The translations under genes and the position numbers were made by a program. Below, piece after piece: positions 1 through 7,887 of a DNA stretch of 64,000 nt (position 1 is the stretch's first letter; every line of letters begins with the position of its first letter). The notes under the pieces are model-generated. The model saw only the letters and a list, made by a program, of their open reading frames with translations, made no database searches and was not told the origin of the DNA. The stretch is from JACPFJ01 sp036504875 (lineage in GTDB: Bacteria; Desulfobacterota; Desulfuromonadia; Geobacterales; Pseudopelobacteraceae), in NCBI GenBank assembly GCA_036504875.1, contig DASXUK010000046.1:1-64000 (forward strand). The letters run 5' to 3'.

Positions 1-134
1 ACGGACACCCTTGCCGTCCGGCTATCGGTTCCCACCATCAGGGTCCGAAGAGGACTTGCACCTCCAAGTCACTGCTTGACCACCATAGCCAAACAGATGG
101 CGCTTGCGCGCCACGCGCCATGCCTGGCGCACAC
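1..134 (-). mobile_element. 5' end of a bacterial group II intron (partial)
   Basis: Read on the minus strand, the sequence from about 134 or 132 leftward begins GTGTGCGCC/GTGCGCC. That fits the GUGYG 5' end of group II introns. It is followed by the domain I pattern GAGGTGCAAGTCCTC (around 50-70) and by GGGAACCGATAGCC and GGCAAGGGTGTCCGT near the window edge, as in bacterial introns of this type. The intron continues beyond base 1, so its reverse transcriptase ORF and domains V and VI are outside the window. The boundary lies just after a factor-independent terminator, the insertion habit of group IIC introns. The exact splice base (132 or 134) is uncertain. Confidence 0.72.
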
Positions 135-137
135 AAT

Positions 138-169
138 AAAAGGCCGGAGAGGAAACCCTCCAGCCTTTT
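138..169 (-). terminator. rho-independent terminator of the ppiC transcript
   Basis: An inverted repeat pairs AAAAGGC at 138-144 with GCCTTTT at 163-169. It continues inward with GGAG/CTCC and GG/CC around a short A-rich loop. On the minus strand the stem is followed by a short T-rich stretch (TTTTATT). It lies 34 bases past the stop of the foldase gene, so it should end that transcript. The group II intron begins immediately after it. Confidence 0.8.
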
Positions 170-202
170 GTTGTTTTGTAACCGGATTTGTTGCTGAATA
201 GG

Positions 203-1252
203 TTATTTTAAAAGCGAATCTATTTTAGCTGTTTTCTTTGTTTCAGTTAAAAAAGTATTAACCGCGGCTGATATCTTCTGACCCTTCAGGAATTCTTCGA
301 TTTTACCACGAACCTCTTTAAGGACGATTGTTTCGGCCGGTTTTTTATCTGTCACTTTGATTATGTGAAATCCGAACTGGGTTTCAACAATATCGCTGAT
401 TTCTCCTGGCTTGAAAGAAAAAGCACTTTGTTCAAAAGCAGGCACCATCTGGCCTTTACCAAAGAAACCAAGGTCGCCCCCTTGCTGACTGCTTGGACAG
501 GTAGAGTTTTCTTTGGCCAAAACAGCAAAATCCGCCCCACCCGCAATATCCTTCCGCAGCTTTTCTATTTTATCACGAGCTTTTTTCTTTTCTTCTACGG
601 AAGCTTTTGCATCCACACCAATCAGAATGTGGCTGGCTTTAACCGATTCCGGTCGGTTAAATTTATCCGGATTCTGCTCGTAAAACTTTTTTATATCTTC
701 TTCGGTAACCGTGATCTTAGGAACGATAGTCTGGTCAATAAAATTAGAGATAATCAGATCTCTGCGGGTATATTCACGCAGTTCAGCCTCAGTCATCTCA
801 AGTTCTTTAATGGCCTTGGTAAAATCTTCCGGTGTCGGGAAACGAGTTTTGCTTTGGGCAAGCTTGGCATCTACCTGCTTTTCAATGTCATTGATCTTCA
901 GCTTTTCACCGGCCTGGTAAAGCAACTCGGCCGATATGATCTGGGATAGTGCCTGTTGGTCAAACTCCTTCTGGCGATCAGGCGGGATTTGCATCCCAGG
1001 CTGCCCGGCCATCATAACTTTTTTGGCTCGACGCAGCTCCATTGCATTAATGGCAGCCCCATTAACTTTGGCAACAACATCCGAAGAAGCCTGTGCCTGC
1101 TCCGCAGGCTTAACCGGCTCGGAAACCTGTTGTGCCTTCTGATCAGTCACTTTCTGATCGGATGCCGCCGCCACCGCCGAAACTGACCCCGCACCAAGAA
1201 GAATGGTTACGAACAGTAAAGAGACGTTTTTTGAAAGACGTGATAGGTGCAT
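203..1252 (-). CDS. Parvulin-type peptidyl-prolyl cis-trans isomerase (SurA/PpiC-like), exported
   Basis: A 349-residue periplasmic foldase that would isomerise prolyl bonds in, and chaperone, exported proteins. An N-terminal Sec signal of about 30 residues (hydrophobic LLFVTILLGAGSVSA) precedes a SurA-N-like helical region that opens with VAKVNG. The C-terminal half holds a rotamase domain with the hallmarks KASHILI, GGDLGFFGKGQMVPAFE and FGFHIIKV. I chose the ATG at 1252 because GAGGAG lies about 11 bases upstream and the signal peptide starts there; an in-frame start at 1300 would add 16 unlikely residues. It is monocistronic, ending at the terminator at 138-169. Such exported parvulins are common in cytochrome-rich Geobacter, but the client is unknown. 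Confidence 0.88.
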   Translation of the reverse strand: MHLSRLSKNVSLLFVTILLGAGSVSAVAAASDQKVTDQKAQQVSEPVKPAEQAQASSDVVAKVNGAAINAMELRRAKKVMMAGQPGMQIPPDRQKEFDQQALSQIISAELLYQAGEKLKINDIEKQVDAKLAQSKTRFPTPEDFTKAIKELEMTEAELREYTRRDLIISNFIDQTIVPKITVTEEDIKKFYEQNPDKFNRPESVKASHILIGVDAKASVEEKKKARDKIEKLRKDIAGGADFAVLAKENSTCPSSQQGGDLGFFGKGQMVPAFEQSAFSFKPGEISDIVETQFGFHIIKVTDKKPAETIVLKEVRGKIEEFLKGQKISAAVNTFLTETKKTAKIDSLLK

Positions 1253-1333
1253 CGTGAGTTGATCTCCTCGTATATGGAATGGTAAATTTATATACCACAT
1301 AAAGTTGTTTCTGAAAAGCCCAAGAACATCTTT

Positions 1334-1360
1334 TTGACTTTTGCCTCCGTTTCCTATAAT
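1334..1360 (+). promoter_or_regulatory. Possible sigma-70 promoter for the cheY-like gene
   Basis: TATAAT at 1355-1360 is a perfect -10 box. TTGACT at 1334-1339 is close to the -35 consensus, but the spacer is only 15 bases (16 if TTTGAC at 1333 is used). Transcription would start about 70 bases before the ATG at 1440. Confidence 0.4.
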
Positions 1361-1439
1361 GTCTGAACTGTTCTTTGGTCATATGACTGAAGTTAAAACT
1401 AAAAAGACCTAGCTTCGTATATATTAGGAGGAACAACTG

Positions 1440-1799
1440 ATGAAAAAGGTCCTTGTAGTAGATGACAGCCTTTCAGTAGCCCGTCAGCTCGAAAGAATCA
1501 TCAATGAATCAGGCGAATTCACTTGTGTTGGGCATGCCAAAAACGGAGCAGAAGCCATAAAGATGAACCACCTGGACAATCCCGATATTATTTGCATGGA
1601 TATGAACATGCCCGGGATGGACGGATTGACAGCCTTACGAAGCCTGGTGGTACTGGATAAGGATGTCAAAGTAGTCATGGTCACTTCATTGGGTGGCGTG
1701 GGCGACAAATTCACCGAGGCGCTTAAACTGGGCGCAAAAAACGTTATTTCAAAGCCTTTTGAGGCTGAAAATGTTTTGCAGATCCTGCGGGAATTATAA
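1440..1799 (+). CDS. CheY-like single-domain response regulator
   Basis: A 119-residue stand-alone receiver domain. It has the acidic pair VVDDS near residue 8, the phospho-acceptor aspartate in DIICMDMNMPGMDG (about residue 54), the switch Thr in VMVTS (about residue 82) and the conserved Lys in ISKPF (about residue 105). There is no output domain, so it should signal by protein-protein contact, as CheY does. AGGAGGAACAACTG precedes the ATG, a strong ribosome-binding site. It is followed after 24 bases by a CheX-like gene on the same strand. CheX-type phosphatases dephosphorylate CheY-like proteins, so the pair probably forms one signalling unit. The target (flagellum, pilus or other) cannot be read from the window. 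Confidence 0.9.
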   Translation: MKKVLVVDDSLSVARQLERIINESGEFTCVGHAKNGAEAIKMNHLDNPDIICMDMNMPGMDGLTALRSLVVLDKDVKVVMVTSLGGVGDKFTEALKLGAKNVISKPFEAENVLQILREL

Positions 1800-1823
1800 T
1801 TTCATGTAAGCAAGGGGTTTAGT

Positions 1824-2690
1824 ATGGCAGTTAAATTTTTCGGGCAGTTTCTGGCGGAAAAAGGCGTTGTAACCCGTGAGTCTATTCTTGCGGCTATTGA
1901 TCTGCAGGAGCAGAAGAACCTGAAACTGGGCGAAATGGCTGTATCAATGGGCTACATCACCCAGAGCGATATTGATCGTGCCCATAATGCGCAATATTCA
2001 AAAGATATGAAACTGGGGGACTTGCTGGTTGATATGGGCATCCTCACCTCCGATCAACTTAATGAAGTCATCATGAGTCAGAAGAAGACCCATCTCTATA
2101 TTGGTGAGGCACTGGTTCAGGTTGGTGCGCTTAACCATGAACAACTGCAGAAGTATCTTGAGGAATTCAAGATCGACCAGGCGCCCTACGTGTCCGATAA
2201 AATAGAGCTTCCGGCCGGGATTCCAAACAGCAGGATCTGGGAGATTACTGCCGACCTGACTTATAAAATGATCACCAGGGTACTTGATCTTCAGTTTCGC
2301 GCTGAAAAATGCCAGATCGTTAGCTCACTGGGGAGCAATTTCATGATGGCTGCACTGGATATGAGCGGCAATGCCGAAGCTCGCTATATCCTGTCAGTTT
2401 CTGAAAATCTGCAAAAGATGGTGGCAAAGGCCATTTTGAAGGAAGTCTCGGTTGATAATGAACCGGCAGAGGTTCTGGAAGATACTGTAATGGAATTCAT
2501 CAATGTGGTCTGTGGCAATGTGGCTGCCAAGGCCTCCCAGATGGGTGAAATAATCAATATCAATCCACCGGTAACAATTCGTCCTTCTGCTGACGGGCTT
2601 CCGGTTCCTGATGGCCATCTCGCGCTATGTTTCCCGATTCATATTGGTGAAGAAGAAAAAATGGAACTGTTTCTGCTGATCAAAAAATAG
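1824..2690 (+). CDS. CheX-like chemotaxis phosphatase domain protein with GspE/MshEN-like N-terminal repeats
   Basis: A 288-residue cytoplasmic protein with two parts. Residues 1-115 carry three repeats of the form KLGxxLVxxGxLxxxQL (KLGEMAVSMGYI, KLGDLLVDMGIL, YIGEALVQVGAL). These resemble the N-terminal GspE/PilB/MshE module that can bind cyclic di-GMP. From about residue 125 the protein resembles CheX/CheC-type phosphatases, with a central VMEFINVVCGNVAAKA segment matching the ExxN helix of that family. Its position just after a CheY-like gene supports a role in dephosphorylating that regulator. The combination suggests nucleotide-dependent control of the phosphatase, but this is inference. 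It ends before the shared terminator at 2711-2740. Confidence 0.72.
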   Translation: MAVKFFGQFLAEKGVVTRESILAAIDLQEQKNLKLGEMAVSMGYITQSDIDRAHNAQYSKDMKLGDLLVDMGILTSDQLNEVIMSQKKTHLYIGEALVQVGALNHEQLQKYLEEFKIDQAPYVSDKIELPAGIPNSRIWEITADLTYKMITRVLDLQFRAEKCQIVSSLGSNFMMAALDMSGNAEARYILSVSENLQKMVAKAILKEVSVDNEPAEVLEDTVMEFINVVCGNVAAKASQMGEIININPPVTIRPSADGLPVPDGHLALCFPIHIGEEEKMELFLLIKK

Positions 2691-2697
2691 TTTTTAT

Positions 2698-3480
2698 TTA
2701 ACAATATTCTAAAAAGGCGCTTACCTCAAGCGCCTTTTTTTGTCCATTGCCCCCATCCAGAATCCGTTGGCACTCCAAGGTATACTCACCTTTTCTCTCA
2801 TAGATAATCAGCGGGGGCAGAATTGCGGTCGCACCCTTCCTTCCTTTGACCAATTCAACCAAAAAAATCTTGGCGGGAGCATCGATAAAGCCGTGCACCA
2901 TCCGTAATCGCAAAATAGTCAATTTTAGCTCAGCAGCTTTGTGAATAAATTCCGGCAAACGATCCGCGAGATAAACAAAAAAAATCCGGCCGGAAGGCTT
3001 AACCAGATATTTGGCAACCGCCAGAAAGTCTGTTAAGCCGGCGGTTGATTCGTGCCGGGCCTGATCACGACCCGGTTTTGGGCTGAGCTTACCGCTGAGC
3101 GGGGAACGAAAAGGGGGGTTGGCGACTACTCCGTCAAAACAAGATACCTGATATTGCGTTTTTAGATTAACAACATCTGAATGTTTGATCTTGATCCGAT
3201 GCGCTAGATCATTATTCAATATATTTGTCTCGGCCAGCTTCACGATGCTGCTGTTACTGTCAACACCAGTAACATCGGAGGAAGAGAAACGACGGGCCAG
3301 AATCAGGGGTATTATTCCACAGCCTGTCCCCAGATCTATGATACTGGCATCATCACCGGACCGCACAAAATCCGACAATAACAGTGCGTCCAGAGAAAAT
3401 CGATAGCCATCAACCGGCTGGGAGACTTGTAACCCATACCGGCGCATCCCGTCGTTGGTATGCCCCGCTGATTCCGGCAT
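2698..3480 (-). CDS. tRNA1(Val) (adenine-37-N6)-methyltransferase-like protein (TrmN6/YfiC family)
   Basis: A Rossmann-fold SAM-dependent N6-adenine methyltransferase of about 260 residues. The SAM-binding loop reads DLGTGCGIIPLIL and the catalytic motif is NPPF, as in N6-adenine methyltransferases. The N-terminal stretch around YGLQVSQPVDGYRFSLDALLLSDF matches the YfiC/TrmN6 type, which modifies A37 of tRNA1(Val). The start is uncertain. The ATG at 3480 sits directly behind GGGGAG, an ATG at 3447 is also possible, and a GTG at 3531 would overlap the upstream gene more deeply. The last dozen codons contain the stem-loop at 2711-2740, so the coding region runs through a transcription terminator. 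The gene follows the YfhO-like gene with about 6 bases of separation. Confidence 0.78.
   Translation of the reverse strand: MPESAGHTNDGMRRYGLQVSQPVDGYRFSLDALLLSDFVRSGDDASIIDLGTGCGIIPLILARRFSSSDVTGVDSNSSIVKLAETNILNNDLAHRIKIKHSDVVNLKTQYQVSCFDGVVANPPFRSPLSGKLSPKPGRDQARHESTAGLTDFLAVAKYLVKPSGRIFFVYLADRLPEFIHKAAELKLTILRLRMVHGFIDAPAKIFLVELVKGRKGATAILPPLIIYERKGEYTLECQRILDGGNGQKKALEVSAFLEYC
2711..2740. terminator. Bidirectional rho-independent terminator
   Basis: A 12-bp perfect stem (AAAAAGGCGCTT at 2711-2722, AAGCGCCTTTTT from 2728) encloses a 5-base loop. T-runs follow it on both strands. It can end the plus-strand cheY-cheX transcript and the minus-strand glycan/trmN6 transcript. On the minus strand it lies inside the last codons of the methyltransferase gene. 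Confidence 0.85.
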
Positions 3481-3485
3481 CTCCC

Positions 3486-5924
3486 CTACCCTGCCTGAAT
3501 AGGCACCTGCCCGCGCCTCCGCAAGAGCCACTCCCTCACCAGCAAGACTACGAACAGAGCAAAAGATCCCAATGTGAGATATTTGCCAATTCTAAATGCC
3601 AATGGATTAAATCTGAATTCAACATTGTGACTTCCGGAGGTCAGGTAGACTCCCCGTAACACATGATTAACAGGAACGATTTCGGCTTGCTTACCATCAA
3701 CAAAAGCATACCAACCCTGAAAGTATTTTTCCCCCAGCACCAGCAGGGCGTTTGTAGCTGCATGAGCGGTCACATCAATGGACTCGCTGTTGTATGTAAC
3801 AACCTGCACTTCTCCGGGAGGAACAGCGGGCGGCGCGTTCGGGTCTGCAAGTTGGATAGGAGACACTCCTTCGACCAGAGCAATCTGGCGCGGGTTAAAC
3901 ATCGTGCCGCTCAGGATGGCCAGTCTCTGATTTTGGTCAGTGATTGCCACAACCGAAGGCACCAGCCACGCTTTAGGAAGAACAGCTTTGTTCTCCAGTA
4001 CAAACTGACCCCCTTCAGGCGATCGAAATACCGGTACAAATTTATTGCCGAACTGCTCCCTTTCTTTTTCATATTGCTGAGCACTAACCAGCAGGTATTT
4101 TACGTTGAGCATGTCCGGCAGGATAGAATTTACGTTAAATACATCCAGCATTTCCTGCCATCTTTTCTGCTGGACCGGGTTTGAGGTAAACATTACCGGG
4201 ATCTTGTTGCTCGCGAACTGCATGGGATCACTCCCGTCCATTGGCAACACACGGTATTTCTTCAGGTCCTTGAGCAGGAAGTCCATCACAGCCGTTTTTT
4301 TGCCCTTGACATGCTCCGGCACCGGCACAGTAAACATGAATTTTGAGTTGACGCGAGCAAGGTCGCCAACATACAGCGCCACCAGGATCAGCGCAACCGT
4401 CAACGCACCCAGCTTAAACCGGTAACGGGCATACAGGACAGCGGCACACAGCGCTGCCAGCACTGCAGCCAGTGCAGTTTCATTAACCAGGTTTTGCCAA
4501 CGCTGCTCGATCAGATAACCACCCTCTTCGTAGCGGGTGGCTTGGGCAATCTGGGGCAGCAACAGGTCCACCGTGAAACGCGGGGCAAACCGCTCCACGA
4601 CGAACATGATACCCAGCAAACCGGCAAGTCCGCTAACCCCGTAAAGATATTTGCGAAAGACGGAACTTTTCAGCACGTCATCGTCCCCCAGAATGTCAAC
4701 ACCACGGGCTGCAAGAATCCCCATTGCGAAAACCGGAATGAACATCATCATCTTGGGAACCCTGAAGCGATTGATGCCGGGAAAATGGTCATAGAGCAGA
4801 TTGTAAAAGGGGGTATATTTGCCCATTGAAAATAGCACCCCGAAGGCGAGTACTATCAGGGCGATCTGGGTTACACGGTCTCGACGAAAAAGGAGTGGTA
4901 ACGGCAGAAGCAGCCAGGGCAGAAGTCCCATGTAGGTCAAGGTCTGAGTAAACACCATTCTCCCCCAGTAGTAGGCGGGGATGTTGGTTGGGTTCTCGCC
5001 AGCTTCCTGGCGCGAAAAGCCGTACATGCCGGGCACGATGAAGGCAGCTGTCTCTTCAGGCGGCATCGACCATGCCATGGCCTCCTCCCGATCAAGGCCG
5101 CCTTTGCCTTGGTTTGCACCGCTCTGCGCCCCACGATTGGTATCCTTCGACCAAACGGCAAGCGGCGCCAGCGAGATGGCTACACAGCTCAGAAAAAATA
5201 CTAGTGTGATCACATTCAAACCAAGCATCCGGGCGGTAAATCTTCCCCTGTTCCTTTGCTGATCAAGCACCAGCCAGATGCTCCGCGCGATCCCATAAAC
5301 CGCCAAGGATAGACAGGTATAAAAAGCTATCTGCCAATGGATATTGAAAAACTGGAACGCCAGAACCACTGCGGCGGTGAAAAAATAAATCGGGCGCAGG
5401 GTACGATAACCACGCTCCATGAAATAAAAAGCCCAGGGTGCGAATGAGATAGTAGCTATTTTCAGCACGTGTCCCGCATTGATCAACGATGCGTTTTCTG
5501 TTGAAAGGGCAAAGACAAGACCTCCCACAAAACTGGCAATCCGGCTGCAGCCGACAGCTCGGCAGTAGCAGTAGGTGCCGACAGCACCAAAGAAAAGGTG
5601 CAGCGCCATAAACCAGGCAACGCTGGCAGGTGGGGAAATAAACCAGTATATCAACCGGTGGTGCAGCAGAAACTGCATCGAAGCCATGCCCCCCAGGTTT
5701 GTAGAACCGCTGTTGATATATGTATCCCAGCCGGCAGAACTTAGATTGAAGGAGAAAAGGCTTTTTAGCGTGGCCTGGCCGCTGCCGACAACCCCCCAAT
5801 AATATTCATTTATGATATCAGGTGCGCGAATTATCTGATCGGTAAAGAGCACTCTGGAAAAACAGGCAACCAGAACGGAAAACAGTAACATGATAAAAAG
5901 CAGGTCTTTTTTTCGATCGGTCAT
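3486..5924 (-). CDS. YfhO-family polytopic membrane protein (GT-C-like)
   Basis: An 812-residue integral membrane protein with roughly a dozen hydrophobic segments across residues 1-500, a further one near the C-terminus, and a large extracytoplasmic region between. The layout and N-terminal region (VLFTDQIIRAPDI, then a Trp/Tyr-rich loop and HLFFGAVGTYCYCRAVG) resemble the YfhO family, whose members are linked to glycosylation of cell-wall polymers or lipids and are related to GT-C transferases. It starts at an ATG with CGGAG 8 bases upstream. It is near the end of the glycan operon, 15 bases after a GT4 gene, which supports a role in transferring a sugar outside the membrane. Substrate unknown. 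Confidence 0.75.
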   Translation of the reverse strand: MTDRKKDLLFIMLLFSVLVACFSRVLFTDQIIRAPDIINEYYWGVVGSGQATLKSLFSFNLSSAGWDTYINSGSTNLGGMASMQFLLHHRLIYWFISPPASVAWFMALHLFFGAVGTYCYCRAVGCSRIASFVGGLVFALSTENASLINAGHVLKIATISFAPWAFYFMERGYRTLRPIYFFTAAVVLAFQFFNIHWQIAFYTCLSLAVYGIARSIWLVLDQQRNRGRFTARMLGLNVITLVFFLSCVAISLAPLAVWSKDTNRGAQSGANQGKGGLDREEAMAWSMPPEETAAFIVPGMYGFSRQEAGENPTNIPAYYWGRMVFTQTLTYMGLLPWLLLPLPLLFRRDRVTQIALIVLAFGVLFSMGKYTPFYNLLYDHFPGINRFRVPKMMMFIPVFAMGILAARGVDILGDDDVLKSSVFRKYLYGVSGLAGLLGIMFVVERFAPRFTVDLLLPQIAQATRYEEGGYLIEQRWQNLVNETALAAVLAALCAAVLYARYRFKLGALTVALILVALYVGDLARVNSKFMFTVPVPEHVKGKKTAVMDFLLKDLKKYRVLPMDGSDPMQFASNKIPVMFTSNPVQQKRWQEMLDVFNVNSILPDMLNVKYLLVSAQQYEKEREQFGNKFVPVFRSPEGGQFVLENKAVLPKAWLVPSVVAITDQNQRLAILSGTMFNPRQIALVEGVSPIQLADPNAPPAVPPGEVQVVTYNSESIDVTAHAATNALLVLGEKYFQGWYAFVDGKQAEIVPVNHVLRGVYLTSGSHNVEFRFNPLAFRIGKYLTLGSFALFVVLLVREWLLRRRGQVPIQAG

Positions 5925-5939
5925 TATGTATCTCCGAAA

Positions 5940-7127
5940 TTAACTGCGGGGAATCGTTTGTCGGTAGAATTCAGCAAGCTTTCTCACCAGGATCGCCCAT
6001 TCAAAATGCTGCTGCACATACTCCTGAGCCGCCTGTCCAACAGAACGGCGCAGAGAGGGATCATTCAGAAGAGCGGCCAAACGCTCCACCAGTTCGGTGT
6101 CCGTGCTGAATCTGGTAGCAGCCTCATCAGCCATATACTCAGCAGCCTGTCCAATCCGGTCCGCCACCACCGGTATTCCGGCTGCAAGCAGTTCCGTCAA
6201 CTTGGCCGGACATTTGGCACGGTTGATAAGCGTATCATCAAGAAGATAAAGAGCCACATCCCCAGCCGCAATGTAATCCGGGATATCACCCGGCTCTATC
6301 CAGCCGGCCATTATGAGGGAATCTGAAAAACCGCGTTCGCATGCAACCTGCACCAATGCATCCTCTTCAGCATTTGGCCCTTTTCCCACAACAAGGATGC
6401 GACAGTCGGGGACTTCCCTGTTCAAATTTTCAAGAATCGAATAGAGACGCTCTTGGTCGAACTCAAAAAAACGGGTGTATAGCAGTAGAACAGGGGCATC
6501 ATCTGCAATCCCCAAACGCCTTCTGACAGCTGTCCCGTCACCGGAAGACTGGCCGCGAAATATTCCATTAGGGAGATAATGGCAACATTTTGTCTCAACA
6601 CCTTTGTGCCCCATTTCGGCTTGCAGCATGCGACTGGCCACCGTCACACCCTGAACATGCCGGGGTATGAAACGCTCCTGAACATCGAAGAGAAGGCGCT
6701 CCAGGGTTCGATACCCCTTGAGGTCGTTCATCCCCCCCTTCCCTTCCAAATCATCACAATCCACAAACAGGTGTGGTGTCGTCCTTCCAGAAGCGGCTAT
6801 CAATTGCATCAGCATGACTGCAAGCCCGCCATAACCCTTGGGCTTGAAGAGATGAACCAGATCAGGGCGTTCGTTCATGGCAGCCCGATACATCCTCCAT
6901 GCCATTATGGGTGCCCCCATTCCCCCTGGATAAGAGAGACGAATATTTACGAGCCGTATCCCCATAACGGTTTCCACACGTCCTGAGTCTTCAGGATTTG
7001 TGTAAGGAGGAGCAATAATGACCACCTCATGCCCACTGCGCTCCAATTCAACGGCCAATGGCAGCATGCGGGCGATAAGCGTGCCCTTGGGTCTGATACC
7101 GAACGGTGCAAGAAAGACGATTTTCAT
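5940..7127 (-). CDS. Glycosyltransferase family 4 (GT-B fold)
   Basis: A 395-residue cytoplasmic GT-B glycosyltransferase. The N-terminal domain starts MKIVFLAPFG with the substrate loop PKGTLIARMLPLA. The C-terminal donor-binding domain has LLLYTRFFEFDQE, ILVVGKGP, the helix MAGWIEPGDIPDYIAAGDVALYL and the acidic ELLAAGIPVVA loop typical of family 4. It is likely to add one sugar to a growing glycan, with unknown specificity. It sits between a GT2 gene (7-base gap) and the YfhO-like gene in one operon. Confidence 0.85.
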   Translation of the reverse strand: MKIVFLAPFGIRPKGTLIARMLPLAVELERSGHEVVIIAPPYTNPEDSGRVETVMGIRLVNIRLSYPGGMGAPIMAWRMYRAAMNERPDLVHLFKPKGYGGLAVMLMQLIAASGRTTPHLFVDCDDLEGKGGMNDLKGYRTLERLLFDVQERFIPRHVQGVTVASRMLQAEMGHKGVETKCCHYLPNGIFRGQSSGDGTAVRRRLGIADDAPVLLLYTRFFEFDQERLYSILENLNREVPDCRILVVGKGPNAEEDALVQVACERGFSDSLIMAGWIEPGDIPDYIAAGDVALYLLDDTLINRAKCPAKLTELLAAGIPVVADRIGQAAEYMADEAATRFSTDTELVERLAALLNDPSLRRSVGQAAQEYVQQHFEWAILVRKLAEFYRQTIPRS

Positions 7128-7134
7128 GGCGGAC

Positions 7135-7887
7135 TTACGGTGTCAGTGCGCGAATGCCGATGCATTCAAGCAGTTTGCGAAATGTCAGAAACGCGACGGA
7201 ACAGAGTGCCACTGTCAGGCCATAATTTTTTCTGACAACCATAAAGTTTTCACAATGCTGCTTATCGGCACTCACACCTCCCGGTTCGGCATAGCCGATG
7301 AGAGCAGGATCATAAATATAATTGGCTCTCATTTTCAATAGGCGCAGACTGAAATCGTAATCAGCATAGACACTAAATTTCAGGTCAAAAGGAGGTTCCA
7401 TGTGCAAGCGCTTTGGAATCAACAGCGCCTGATGGTGGATCGTATTGCTGAATCTGAAACGATAATCAGCGACGCTATGAAAGCGGCGCTCTCCGATCAT
7501 GACATCACCATAAATGATGTCCCTGTCGGAATACTGTTCGATATTATCTGGAATAGAGAGCAGCTTGTCGCCGGCGCCGAGGAAGAGGATTCTATTCTCC
7601 GCATTGGCCATGGCCCACCCCTTGTTCATGGCGTCATAGATACCGCTATCAGGCTCGCTGATCCAATAGGCCAGATCCTCCTGATATCTCTCAATTACCT
7701 CACAGGTTCCGTCACTGGACTCGCCATCTATTATGATATATGAAAGCCTGTTGCCGCTGAACGAAAGAACACTCCGAATGGTCTCTTCAAGCTGCCCGAC
7801 CGCATTGTGGCAAACCGTGATTACGGTTATGGATGCTGCATCGTTAAATGTCTGTTCGGATCTCACCGGTTTTCCTTCAACACTCAT
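7135..7887 (-). CDS. Glycosyltransferase family 2 (WcaA-like)
   Basis: A 250-residue GT-A enzyme. The N-terminal nucleotide-sugar site reads ITVITVCHNAVGQLEETIRSVL followed after a gap by IIIDGESSDGT. A DxD-like element follows in SEPDSGIYDAMNKGW, an arrangement common in WcaA/colanic-acid-type transferases. The ATG at 7887 overlaps the stop of the aminotransferase gene (TGATG), so translation is probably coupled. A short hydrophobic C-terminus may associate with the membrane. It is likely to transfer one sugar of the surface glycan; donor unknown, possibly the dTDP-3-amino sugar made by the two genes just upstream. Confidence 0.85.
   Translation of the reverse strand: MSVEGKPVRSEQTFNDAASITVITVCHNAVGQLEETIRSVLSFSGNRLSYIIIDGESSDGTCEVIERYQEDLAYWISEPDSGIYDAMNKGWAMANAENRILFLGAGDKLLSIPDNIEQYSDRDIIYGDVMIGERRFHSVADYRFRFSNTIHHQALLIPKRLHMEPPFDLKFSVYADYDFSLRLLKMRANYIYDPALIGYAEPGGVSADKQHCENFMVVRKNYGLTVALCSVAFLTFRKLLECIGIRALTP

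Noticed and set aside
1143..1436. 97-codon minus-strand ORF upstream of ppiC
   Set aside because: Overlaps the signal-peptide region of the foldase and the cheY promoter region; no ribosome-binding site and a poly-Gly stretch typical of a shadow frame.
5263..5799. 178-codon minus-strand ORF in the YfhO-like gene
   Set aside because: Overlaps the 812-residue membrane protein in another frame on the same strand; Cys/Arg-rich translation with no family resemblance.
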